Shown here piece by piece: positions 17,828 through 26,170 of a stretch of DNA of 64,000 nucleotides. The notes under the pieces are model-generated. The model saw only the letters and a list, made by a program, of their open reading frames with translations, ran no database searches and was not told the origin of the DNA. Made by a program: the position numbers and the translations under genes. How positions within the stretch are numbered: position 1 is the stretch's first letter; every line of letters begins with the position of its first letter. The DNA is from Clostridiales bacterium (lineage in GTDB: Bacteria > Bacillota > Clostridia > Lachnospirales > Lachnospiraceae): contig QAKV01000008.1 in the NCBI GenBank assembly GCA_003343625.1, positions 1 through 64,000 of the forward strand, read 5' to 3'.

Positions 17828-18721
17828 TCAATGCGCCCTTTCATTATACGGGTTTGTAAAATCTTCCAATTTCCCGGTACTGAGCCCTTTGCCATACGCT
17901 GCGCTATAATTCCATACCCATGTTGTCGCATCCGGATCCGATTCATAAACCAGGTAACAGACCTTACTTACAGCCGCTTTATTGCACCCCAAAAAAAGTA
18001 TATGAGCAGACTCATTTCTTCTTATTCCCTGAACCTTCAACACTTTTCGTATCTTCTCTTCAATTTGTTTTTCCTTTTGCGATATAATAACCATCGCTTG
18101 TCCGGCATTTAGAGATTCCATCATTTTATCGAGAATTGTACTTCCCACTGCAGTGCAGAGCACACCATATAGGACTGCATCAATTTGTCCAAATACGAAG
18201 GCTCCACTGAAGATAACCACAGAATCTAAAAACAGCATTATGCTTCCAATGGACCAGTGCGGCTTTAATCTTTTCAACGTCAATGTAAGAAAATCTGTTC
18301 CTCCGCTGGAAGATCCCCTTCTATAAAAGAAAGATAGCCCAATGCCGCCGAACGCTCCACAGAATATGGCAGCCAGAATTTGATTCCCGTCATATTGAGG
18401 AAAATGCGGAAAAATGTAATCTACAACAACAGAAAACAAAATCATTGATTTTACCGATTTTAAAAGAAATGATAATCCCAAATATCGGAAGGAAATCAGG
18501 ATCATGGGAATGTTGATCAGAATCGTCAAAGTCCCTATAGGAATATTCAAATAGTGATGGAGAATAAGCGCAGCTCCCGACACGCCTCCCGGTGCAAATC
18601 CGGCATTTGATGCAAATGTATAAATAGAAACAGAATAAAAAATACTTCCTGTTATGTCATAAATCACGTCCTGGATAAAGTCCCGTTTTAAATAGATTAA
18701 AAATTTGTTCTTTCCATCCAT
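17828..18721 (-). CDS. YitT family membrane protein
   Basis: 297 residues with five to six hydrophobic helices in the first 200 (FYSVSIYTFASNAGFAPGGVSG, GTLTILINIPMILISF) and the YitT signature RRGSSSGGTDFL. A cytoplasmic DUF2179 domain follows (AMVIISQKEKQIEEKIRKVL). Function in bacteria unknown; a transporter role is often suggested. It is the last gene of the sugar operon, 15 bp after the GH3 gene, and converges with the AraC gene. Confidence 0.88.
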   Translation of the reverse strand: MDGKNKFLIYLKRDFIQDVIYDITGSIFYSVSIYTFASNAGFAPGGVSGAALILHHYLNIPIGTLTILINIPMILISFRYLGLSFLLKSVKSMILFSVVVDYIFPHFPQYDGNQILAAIFCGAFGGIGLSFFYRRGSSSGGTDFLTLTLKRLKPHWSIGSIMLFLDSVVIFSGAFVFGQIDAVLYGVLCTAVGSTILDKMMESLNAGQAMVIISQKEKQIEEKIRKVLKVQGIRRNESAHILFLGCNKAAVSKVCYLVYESDPDATTWVWNYSAAYGKGLSTGKLEDFTNPYNERAH

Positions 18722-18736
18722 AGTTCACCTCTCTCC

Positions 18737-20920
18737 TTATTCATCAAACCTAAAATTTACCTTCAGTAAATCTTCCTCTTTTGAGGAGGGACCTGCCATA
18801 ATTATATAAGTAATATTTTCCAGAATCCACCTCTCCTCCCTTTCTGAATAATACTGCAAGCATTCTTTTGAGAGAGCAATATGGACGCAACCCGTATGCC
18901 CTGGTTCCAAAAATATCTTCGAAAATCCCTTCAATTCTTTCAGATGTCTTTCTACCGCAGATTCTGAATAGGCAACGTAAACCTGTACGATTTCTTCTCC
19001 TGCCCGCTCCCCAGTATTCGTTACATCCACCGAAACTATAACATCATTTCCTTTTGTTTGTACAAACAGATTTTTATAGGAAAAAGATGTATAGCTCAAG
19101 CCATAGCCAAAAGGGTATGACGCCGTCTCTCCTCTTTTATCTACAAGGAAATATCCATGATAGAAATCATATTTTATTTCTTCCAGCCCTTGATGATAGA
19201 AAGGCAGTTGCTGAGCGGACGCGGGAATGGTCACCGGTAACTTTGCTGACGGGTTTACCACTCCAAACAAGATGCGCGCCAGTGCATTTCCCCCTTCCAT
19301 CCCAGAATACCATTGAATCAGAATTGCTTTCACGTATTTTTCCCAGGAACTGGTTAAAACGATGCCTCCGCCCTGCAGGCAAACAATCGTATTGGCATTT
19401 GCTTCCGCGGCTGCTTCTATCATTTCTCTTTCCGCTCTATTTAACTCCAGACTGTCACGATCCCCTCCGCTTTGTCCTCCTGTCTCATCATACTCTCCCT
19501 CCTCTTCACAGGTTAGGCCAGCTATAACGATAACTGCATCCGCCCGCTGTGCATAATATTGAATCATATGCCGGCAGCTTCCATCTATATAACGGATTCC
19601 GACATGATTACCACATATATTCTTCAGCCCTTCCAAAGGTGTCACAACATAATCCGGATATACTGCGCTGCTTCCCTTTTTGGTATCTCCAATATTAGGA
19701 ATAACCGCTTTGGGACCTACCACCAAAATGTTTCTGATTTCCGCAAGATTCAGCGGTAACAACTTATCTTCGTTTTTTAAAAGTACTGTCGATTTTTCTG
19801 ATGCCTCTCTTGCCAGCAATGTATGTTCTTTACATCCCATTTTTTCAATGCCATAGTTCTCTTCAGAGCCAACCCCGGCAAATCTGATTTTCTGTCTCAG
19901 TATCCTTCTTACAGCATCTTCAATCACGGCTTCCGAAACTTTTCCTTCTTTCACCGCTTTTACCAGTTTTTCTCCAAAAAACTGCGTCACATCCATTTCC
20001 ATACACTGGCCGCCGTTTGCCGCTTCCACGGTATCTCTGATTCCCCACATAAAATCAGACATCACAAATCCCTGAAATCCCCATTCCTTTTTAAGAATAT
20101 GATTCAGCAGATACCCGTTGTGGCCGCAGTATGTTCCACGAAATCGGTTATAGGCGCTCATAACACATGCCGCTCCTGCATCTACGCATCTTTTGAAATG
20201 CGGAAGATAGATTTCCCGTACCGTTCTTTCATCCGCCTCCACATTTACCCGAAACCGTACATTTTCCAAACTGTTAAAAGCAAAATGTTTCACGCAGGCC
20301 ATCATGTGCTTTTGAATTCCCCGGGTCAATGCCGCTCCCATCTCTCCCACCAGGCAGCTGTCTTCCCCATACGTTTCCTGTGCCCTTCCCCATGCCGGAT
20401 GACGCAGAAGATTCACGCATACCCCGGCCAAAAGGTTGGCTCCGCCAGAACGTCCTTCTATTCCCATGGCTTCACCGATCCTCTCTTCCAGTTCCACGTC
20501 AAAGGAAGCGCCTCTCGCTATTGAAACCGGAAATGCAGTGGAGTGGTATCCCATAACAATCCCCGTCGGACCGTCTGTAAATTTGATTCCGGGAATATCG
20601 AGTTCCAGGTCTTCTCCTGCATAATAAGGGGTAAAATTGTAGCGGGGCGGATTTACTCCTGCATGCTTGGGAAGGTTATCTCCCGACATCTGATATATTT
20701 TCTGCTCCAAAGTCATTTCCTTCAGGATATTATCGATCAGGTTCTCGACTTCTTCATCCGCTTCCCGTGTAAGTTTCTGAAATCTTCCCCACTCTGTTTC
20801 AAGATGTTTCGGCGGTGTCTTTTCCAGTTCTTCTAATACGGCCTTATCAAATTTTTTTCGTTCCTCTTCGGAAAGACCATAATATTCATCTACATGAGAA
20901 ATATCCGTATTGATAAACAT
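18737..20920 (-). CDS. GH3 family beta-glycosidase
   Basis: 727 residues, cytoplasmic (no signal peptide). An N-terminal TIM barrel begins at about residue 65, with KFTDGPTG and KHFAFNSLENVRF; the nucleophile aspartate is in VMSDFMWG near residue 290. It is followed by the alpha/beta sandwich (STVLLKNEDKLLPLN, GGDRDSLELNRAE) and a C-terminal fibronectin-III-like domain (YPFGYGLSYTSFSY, VTNTGERAGEEIVQVYV). The usual SDW is SDF here. The context with GH120 suggests beta-xylosidase or beta-glucosidase action on imported xylan or glucan fragments. It follows the permease genes by 10 bp. Confidence 0.92.
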   Translation of the reverse strand: MFINTDISHVDEYYGLSEEERKKFDKAVLEELEKTPPKHLETEWGRFQKLTREADEEVENLIDNILKEMTLEQKIYQMSGDNLPKHAGVNPPRYNFTPYYAGEDLELDIPGIKFTDGPTGIVMGYHSTAFPVSIARGASFDVELEERIGEAMGIEGRSGGANLLAGVCVNLLRHPAWGRAQETYGEDSCLVGEMGAALTRGIQKHMMACVKHFAFNSLENVRFRVNVEADERTVREIYLPHFKRCVDAGAACVMSAYNRFRGTYCGHNGYLLNHILKKEWGFQGFVMSDFMWGIRDTVEAANGGQCMEMDVTQFFGEKLVKAVKEGKVSEAVIEDAVRRILRQKIRFAGVGSEENYGIEKMGCKEHTLLAREASEKSTVLLKNEDKLLPLNLAEIRNILVVGPKAVIPNIGDTKKGSSAVYPDYVVTPLEGLKNICGNHVGIRYIDGSCRHMIQYYAQRADAVIVIAGLTCEEEGEYDETGGQSGGDRDSLELNRAEREMIEAAAEANANTIVCLQGGGIVLTSSWEKYVKAILIQWYSGMEGGNALARILFGVVNPSAKLPVTIPASAQQLPFYHQGLEEIKYDFYHGYFLVDKRGETASYPFGYGLSYTSFSYKNLFVQTKGNDVIVSVDVTNTGERAGEEIVQVYVAYSESAVERHLKELKGFSKIFLEPGHTGCVHIALSKECLQYYSEREERWILENITYIIMAGPSSKEEDLLKVNFRFDE

Positions 20921-20930
20921 AATTCTCCCT

Positions 20931-21761
20931 CTACTCCTTTACTGCCCCTACGGTCAATCCTCCCACGATCTGCTTTGAACAAAAGACGAAAATCAGCAGA
21001 ATTGGAATAACGGAAAAGGTAACTCCCATATAAATCGCTCCATAATCTCTCGCATAAACCCCCTGCATGGTCTGTACCATCAGCGGCAATGTAAACTTTT
21101 CCGAGGACGTTAAAAGGATAAGCGGATACTCAAAGTTATTCCAGGTTTCTACAAAGGTAAATATCGCCATAGTGGCCGAAGCGGGCGCGACCAGCGGAAG
21201 GGCAATCCTGTGAAATATTTTGAAATCATTGCATCCGTCTATCCTTGCGCATTCAATCAAGGCGTCCGGAAGATAGGCATCCATATATTGCTTTTCCCAG
21301 AAAGTTGTAGTAGTCGCTACGAGCGCAGGAAAGATCAGGGCCGGAAGCGAATTCAGTGTTTTCATCTCGCTCATCAGTTGATAATATCCGATAATGCCCA
21401 ATCTCGGAGGTATCATCATGCAGCACAGCAAAATTACAAATAGCTGCTTATTCCATCGAAATCTGTATTTTGAAAAGCCAAATGCTGTCAGTGAGCCAAT
21501 ATAAATATTTGCAGCCGTACTGATTCCGGCCACAATAAGACTGTTAAAAAATCCTCTCCAGATATGAATTGTGCCGGCCATTTTCAAATAATTTTCAATG
21601 AAATACTTTCCAGGAAGCATCGGCATTCGACTGGCCAAAGTAGCGTTATCATATGTACTTCCAATGATCAATAGATAAAATGGGATCACGCAAATAAAAA
21701 AAAGAATAATTAGCACACAATATGTAATCACTTTTGCGCCACATCTTTTTCTTTTAATCAC
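20931..21761 (-). CDS. Carbohydrate ABC transporter permease (MalG type)
   Basis: 276 residues with six membrane helices. The coupling EAA motif is ECARIDGCNDFKIFHRIALPLVAPA. Typical CUT1 second permease ending in VGGLTVGAVKE. It pairs with the MalF-type permease, whose frame overlaps it by 8 bp. No ATPase gene is nearby, so a shared MsmK-type ATPase elsewhere is expected. Confidence 0.93.
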   Translation of the reverse strand: MIKRKRCGAKVITYCVLIILFFICVIPFYLLIIGSTYDNATLASRMPMLPGKYFIENYLKMAGTIHIWRGFFNSLIVAGISTAANIYIGSLTAFGFSKYRFRWNKQLFVILLCCMMIPPRLGIIGYYQLMSEMKTLNSLPALIFPALVATTTTFWEKQYMDAYLPDALIECARIDGCNDFKIFHRIALPLVAPASATMAIFTFVETWNNFEYPLILLTSSEKFTLPLMVQTMQGVYARDYGAIYMGVTFSVIPILLIFVFCSKQIVGGLTVGAVKE

Positions 21762-22662
21762 GGGTTTCTTCCCCCCTTCCGGTAATCACCTTCATGAAAG
21801 CAAAAGAAAATACGACAATTATAATGAAAATTCCCTGTGAGATCGCTGCGCCGTAGCCAAAATTATTATTTTTAAACGTGGTACGGAACATAAACATCGA
21901 CATTGTAAAAAGAGCCTTCCCCGGGTTCCCTTCTACTCCGCCAAATGTATAGGGGATGTCAAATATCTGCAGCCCTCCGATTATCGATGTGACACAGGCA
22001 AAAACGATAATAGGACGAAGCAGCGGCAATACGATTTTAAAAAAGATTTTTCCCCCGGATGCCCCGTCAATGCTGGCTGCCTCCAGCAACTCCGATGAGA
22101 TCCCCTTGATGCCTGCGGTAAAAATGATCGTATAGTATCCAAAATATTGCCAGAAAATAATAAGAATCACTATAACCCTCGACCAGAAGGCGCTTCCTTT
22201 CCAATTATACGGCTCTTCTAAAATCTTCAAAGCGAGTAAAATTTTATTCGCTCCCCCTGATTGCCAGTCAAAAAGCAAGCTGAATAGCACTCCCAAAGAA
22301 ACAGCTGTCACTAAATTAGGGAAATAGTAAACCGTCTTAAAAATCTCACTTCCCCTGATCCACCGCTGATTGAGCAAAAAGGCCAATAGTAATCCAAAAG
22401 TCATCTGCAGCGAAGTGGAAATAAGCGCGATCAGCAACGTCGTTCCTATGGATCTCCAGAAAACTTCATCTGCCAATAACCTTTGATAATTCGCCAGTCC
22501 AACAGGAACTTTCTGCGTAAATCCATCCCACTCCACAAAGCTCAGGCTCAAGGTATACAGAATGGGGTATAAACTGAAAAGGCCAAAGCAGATGAAATAC
22601 GGAGCTATAAAAAAATATCCGTTTTTCTCCCTTCGATAATTGATTCTTTTTTTCGTTTTCAT
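21754..22662 (-). CDS. Carbohydrate ABC transporter permease (MalF type)
   Basis: 302 residues with six membrane helices. It starts YFFIAPYFICFGLFSLYPILYTLSLSF, typical for MalF/UgpA-like subunits. The EAA loop is LLEAASIDGASGGKIFFKIVLPLLRPI. It forms the channel with the MalG-type subunit. 65 bp downstream of the binding-protein gene on the same transcript. Confidence 0.93.
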   Translation of the reverse strand: MKTKKRINYRREKNGYFFIAPYFICFGLFSLYPILYTLSLSFVEWDGFTQKVPVGLANYQRLLADEVFWRSIGTTLLIALISTSLQMTFGLLLAFLLNQRWIRGSEIFKTVYYFPNLVTAVSLGVLFSLLFDWQSGGANKILLALKILEEPYNWKGSAFWSRVIVILIIFWQYFGYYTIIFTAGIKGISSELLEAASIDGASGGKIFFKIVLPLLRPIIVFACVTSIIGGLQIFDIPYTFGGVEGNPGKALFTMSMFMFRTTFKNNNFGYGAAISQGIFIIIVVFSFAFMKVITGRGEETRD

Positions 22663-22727
22663 TGGTCACCTCCCTTCCGGAAGTATGGGCATTCGCCATA
22701 CTTCCGGTCTGCTCCCGGCAGAAAACT

Positions 22728-24080
22728 TCATCTGTCCTCTTCGAATACCAGCTCCGGATAGACGTTCTGAACATCAGCTTTAAATGACGCTACGGCTTCA
22801 TCAACCGCTAAATCTCCATTCAGCATCTGGCTAAGGACAGCTTCAAAACTGTTTACGCACTGTGTGTCATATTTTGTAGTAGGCACCGCCGTAATATTAG
22901 AGGCAATGGAATCAAAGACTTCAAAATAGTTCTGATCACCCAAAAACTGGTCTGTATGCCCTTCTTCAATCGCTTTACGAATTGCTTCTCTATTGGAAAC
23001 GAAATCCCCTTCATATTCGATCAAGCCTTTCGTAAGTATATTTTGATCAGACGTCATCGTTTTGATAAAGTCCCAGGCTCCCTCTTTATTTTCACTTGTC
23101 GCAGACATACACAGCCACGTGCCGCCGGAATAATAAGTTTGAGGCGCTTCTACCAATCCCCAGTTCCCTGCCACTTCCTCCCACTTATCTTCAGGCGTAT
23201 TTGCTTTAATCACATAGGGCAATCCCCATGAAGGAAGCCCCATCATAATATATTTTTCGGAGTCATAAATCCCCGCTGTCCAGCTTGCATCCCATTGGGT
23301 CAACTTCGCATCGACATTGTTGTCCCTAATGTTCTTCGCCAGCTGGAATATATTTGCTATTTTACTGTCTGCCAGCAGCGTATTGGTTTCAGGATCTACC
23401 CACGGTCCACCCTTAGCGTTATATTGCATAATTGTCCATACCGTAGTTGCATCATCCAAAAGCGCAACCTCACCGCCGCTGGCCTCATACACTTTTTTGC
23501 CGGTTTCAATCAGCGTATCCCAGTCTTTTACGAGCTCTTGCACCTCTTTGGGTTCACTGACTCCGAGGTATTTTTCAGCAAGATCCCTCCTGTACCATAA
23601 CCCGCCTGGCGTTGCCTGATAGGAAATTCCCTTGATCTCTCCGGCACTGTTCTTTGATAGGCCAGACACATATTCATATTGTTCTTCCAGAATATCCTCT
23701 GCTCCCTCATAGTCATTTAGCGTTTCCAACACCCCTGTTTCCTTAAAAACGCCGAAATTGGTGATTTCAATATACATCACATCTCCAACTTCTTCTCCCG
23801 CCGCAAAAGCTGCCTGGAGCTTGGAAACATAATCATCTTCCGGAATACAGGTTACTTCCACTTCCGCACCATCCGGATTCGCCTCTTTATAGAGCGAAAC
23901 ATAATAATTCATTTCCTCCTGGCTCAATGTGGACCAAACTGAAATTTTTCCTGAATCAGTTTCTTCCGACACCTCCTCATTCTCATTTTTTGACTGATTT
24001 TCCTGTTTTTCTTCTCCACATCCAAAAGTCAAAAAAGAAAGCAATACGCCCAATAAAATAATGATTCTTTTTCTTTTCAT
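22728..24080 (-). CDS. Extracellular sugar-binding lipoprotein
   Basis: 450 residues. Lipoprotein signal: MKRKRIIILL, hydrophobic core, then LTFGC as lipobox, followed by an acidic linker (EEKQENQSKNENEEVSEE). The mature part is a CUT1 solute-binding fold, with DNDYE-like ligand loops and GGTWLCMSATSENKEGAWDFIKTM near residues 330-350. It captures oligosaccharide outside the cell for the two permeases. Context with GH120 and GH3 points to xylo-oligosaccharides (inference). First gene of the five-gene operon; a good promoter lies 80 bp upstream. Confidence 0.92.
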   Translation of the reverse strand: MKRKRIIILLGVLLSFLTFGCGEEKQENQSKNENEEVSEETDSGKISVWSTLSQEEMNYYVSLYKEANPDGAEVEVTCIPEDDYVSKLQAAFAAGEEVGDVMYIEITNFGVFKETGVLETLNDYEGAEDILEEQYEYVSGLSKNSAGEIKGISYQATPGGLWYRRDLAEKYLGVSEPKEVQELVKDWDTLIETGKKVYEASGGEVALLDDATTVWTIMQYNAKGGPWVDPETNTLLADSKIANIFQLAKNIRDNNVDAKLTQWDASWTAGIYDSEKYIMMGLPSWGLPYVIKANTPEDKWEEVAGNWGLVEAPQTYYSGGTWLCMSATSENKEGAWDFIKTMTSDQNILTKGLIEYEGDFVSNREAIRKAIEEGHTDQFLGDQNYFEVFDSIASNITAVPTTKYDTQCVNSFEAVLSQMLNGDLAVDEAVASFKADVQNVYPELVFEEDR

Positions 24081-24122
24081 TTTCCAATACCTCCTTTTTG
24101 CACTATTTTCCCAAAATTTTCC

Positions 24123-24233
24123 AGATAGATTTTGTTTATTTTTATATCTATCTACCTTAAACTATAAAGTGAATTAGAAATCTTATCAAGTCAAAAGAGG
24201 ATTCAAACTAGTCATTTATTGATATTTATCAAT
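24123..24233 (-). promoter_or_regulatory. Promoter and likely operators of the sugar ABC/GH3 operon
   Basis: On the minus strand TTGATA (24184-24189) and TATAGT (24161-24166) are 17 bp apart. Downstream in the leader, AGATAGAT/ATCTATCT arms at 24123-24130 and 24146-24153 form an inverted repeat. Upstream of the -35 a second inverted repeat, ATTGATA-TT-TATCAAT, spans 24218-24233. The two could be repressor and activator sites for the nearby AraC protein or a global regulator; no catabolite-repression (cre) match was seen. The rest of the 24,081-24,392 spacer holds only the terminator at 24,316. Confidence 0.6.
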
Positions 24234-24315
24234 TTGCTTCTCGCACCAAAGTATTCTACCGGACGCGAAAGTGAAAGCGTGAAGATTGGCTTTTACATCT
24301 TGTCTTTTGGCATGA

Positions 24316-24351
24316 AAAGGGCCGGAAACCCGCTTAAAAGTTTCCGGCCCT
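24316..24351 (-). terminator. Intrinsic terminator after the truncated deaminase copy
   Basis: 12-bp arms (24318-24329 and 24340-24351). On the minus strand the stem is followed by TTTTCATG. Confidence 0.75.
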
Positions 24352-24392
24352 GTATTTTGGCAACGCCTTTTCCAAATGAGCTCTATTAAATT

Positions 24393-25064
24393 CTACGCTT
24401 CCGCCGCCAGCCGCGCGATGATCTCGTTGGCTTTCGCGTAAATCGCTTCCGCGTCTACCCCGTTTAGGAATTTTCCGTCTTCGTAGAGAATCTTCCCGTT
24501 GATCATGGTCATCTTCACGTTCTGCTTGCTGCCGCTGTAAACAATATTTTTGGTAATGTTGTTCAAGGGCTGCATATTGGGCTGGTGCAGGTCGATCATG
24601 ATCACATCCGCCAGCTTGCCTGCGGCCAATATGTCCGCTTCCGGAATCCCCATGATGTGCGCGCCGTTTACGGTGGCCATTTTGAGCACTTCATGGGCGT
24701 CCACTGCGGATGCATCCTTCTGCAGAAGTTTCGCCAGGCCGGTCACGAGAAACATCTCGCGGAACATATCCAGGCAGTTATTGCTGGAGGGCCCGTCGGT
24801 TCCGACGCCCACGCACAACCCCTTTTCCAGAAAACGCCCTACGGGAGCGATTCCGCTGGCCAGCTTCGTATTGGAACCGGGATTGGTCACCACGCCGATC
24901 CCTTTCTTCGCGAACAGATCCATATCTTCCTCGGTCAGATAGATTCCATGATAGATGCCGCCTCCGAAATCGAACAAGCCCAGGGAATCGAAAAACTGCG
25001 GAGGCGTCATGCCGTAACGCCCGATGCATTCCTCCGTTTCCAGCTTCGTCGCGGAATCAGCCAT
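24393..25064 (-). pseudogene. 5-prime-truncated duplicate of the MTA/SAH deaminase-like gene
   Basis: Nearly identical to the C-terminal half of the full gene at 26171-27457, from KLETEEC to the end; most differences are silent or conservative. It lacks about 210 N-terminal residues, including the HTH and histidine metal ligands. Only the final aspartate motif (GTDGPSSNN) remains, so it cannot be an active amidohydrolase. The junction is near 25047, where the frame becomes an unrelated MADSA start. The frame itself is open, which implies a recent event or continuing gene conversion with the full copy. It ends in its own terminator. Confidence 0.88.
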
Positions 25065-25270
25065 CCTGCAATCAGAAGGCGCAGCATACTCACATTTAGC
25101 CGTTTCGGTTTCCTTTCACAATTCCTTTTCTTTCCTCTCACAGCCTTTCCCCCTCTCCTTTTCCCTATTTTATCATCCGCCCATCGCAGATACAAGGCGC
25201 GAAGCCTTTGCTCCATATATCGGCGCGGGTGCATCTTCTCATGCTGAAATCGGAGTTTTCAGAGAAAAAA

Positions 25271-25320
25271 GTGTGCGCCGGGGCGCACACTCGCGCCGGG
25301 CGCGGTTGCCGTCAGGCAAC
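25271..25320. repeat. Array of short GC-rich hairpins
   Basis: Three adjacent stems: GTGTGCGCC/GGCGCACAC (25271-25290), a CGCG..GCGCG stem (about 25292-25304) and GTTGCC-GTCA-GGCAAC (25305-25320). They are followed directly by the 78-bp repeat element at 25327. No gene lies between 25,065 and 25,452; this hairpin block is its main content. Confidence 0.65.
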
Positions 25321-25326
25321 ACTCTA

Positions 25327-25404
25327 CTTTTCGCGCGAGTGCGCATCCTCAGCGGAGCGTCTTTTTTTATACGATAGGAAATAAAATTTCCTATCGTATA
25401 AAAA
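25327..25404. repeat. 78-bp intergenic repeat element, copy 1
   Basis: Matches 58482-58559 over 78 bp without gaps, with 12 differences by eye. It contains the GC-rich core CGCGCGAGTGCGCATC, a T-run, and a perfect 14-bp stem (25368-25381 with 25387-25400) flanked by T/A runs on both sides, so it may also act as a bidirectional terminator for bioY. Confidence 0.8.
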
Positions 25405-25439
25405 ATTCCGGAGCCACCCGCATACATGACTCCGGAATT
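25404..25439. terminator. Hairpin after bioY
   Basis: 10-bp arms AATTCCGGAG (25404-25413) and CTCCGGAATT (25430-25439). On the minus strand it is followed by the T-rich start of the repeat element, which gives a second stem. Confidence 0.6.
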
Positions 25440-25452
25440 CTCAGATATTCCT

Positions 25453-26010
25453 TTACGCCGCCCGCCGTACCGCTCTGACGATCGCCTGCCCCAACACCAC
25501 CGCTACCAGGATTTTGACCGCATCCCCCGGAAGATAAGGGATCACTCCCACCGCAAGTCCGCCGGCAAAGTCCATCTGCATCTGCACGCACAGCCACAGC
25601 GTTCCAAACCCGTAGCAGACCAACGTTCCTGCTGTCAGGCCCATCGCCTGCAGCCACAGATTCTTTCCCGCTCTTTTCAGGAAAAATCCGCCCACAGCCA
25701 GCAGGAACAGATAGCCTGCCATATATCCGCCCGTAGGGCCGACCAGCCGTCCGATGCCTCCGGCGAATCCCGAGAACACCGGAAGCCCTGCGAATCCGAT
25801 CAGCAGATAGATCAGGCAGCTCATCAGTGCCTTTTTCGTTCCCAGAAGATAGAGCGAAAGATACAGGACAAAAGTGGCCAGAGTGAGGGGCACCGGGCTG
25901 ACCGGTAAGGGGATGGAAAACGGCGATACGACGCACAAAACCGCCGCCATCATCCCCGTCAACGCCATTTCCTTCGTGCGAATCCTTCTCTTTTCCGCTG
26001 CCTGTATCAT
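25453..26010 (-). CDS. bioY: Biotin transporter BioY
   Basis: 185 residues with six hydrophobic helices. BioY signatures include SPFSIPLPVSPVPLTLATFVLYL, GLPVFSGFAGGIGRLVGPTGGYMAGYL and GVIPYLPGDAVKI. It is the substrate-binding S component of an ECF-type biotin transporter; the ECF ATPase and T component are not in the window. A BirA-type operator overlaps its promoter, which supports biotin uptake. It is inserted between the full and truncated copies of the deaminase gene. Confidence 0.96.
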   Translation of the reverse strand: MIQAAEKRRIRTKEMALTGMMAAVLCVVSPFSIPLPVSPVPLTLATFVLYLSLYLLGTKKALMSCLIYLLIGFAGLPVFSGFAGGIGRLVGPTGGYMAGYLFLLAVGGFFLKRAGKNLWLQAMGLTAGTLVCYGFGTLWLCVQMQMDFAGGLAVGVIPYLPGDAVKILVAVVLGQAIVRAVRRAA

Positions 26011-26065
26011 AAAAGCTGTCTCCTTTTCCTTTTTCTTCAGCCGCTATTCGCGTTCTGCTCTTTCC

Positions 26066-26118
26066 AGTATAACAGTCAGCTTTAAATTGTCAACCATCCG
26101 CAGAAAATAGTTTACAAT
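26066..26118 (-). promoter_or_regulatory. bioY promoter with BirA-type operator
   Basis: On the minus strand TTGACA (26088-26093) and TATACT (26066-26071) are 16 bp apart. Overlapping the -35 box are arms ATTGTCAACC (26086-26095) and AGTTTACAAT (26109-26118) with a 13-bp spacer. This is the arm sequence and spacing of Bacillota BirA operators (ATTGTTAACC, 13 bp, GGTTAACAAT). Biotin-loaded BirA should repress bioY here. Confidence 0.8.
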
Positions 26119-26170
26119 TTTCCCCAAAAGCCCGCCCAGTACCGTCCGTTTCTCACCGGCATGATCCTTT

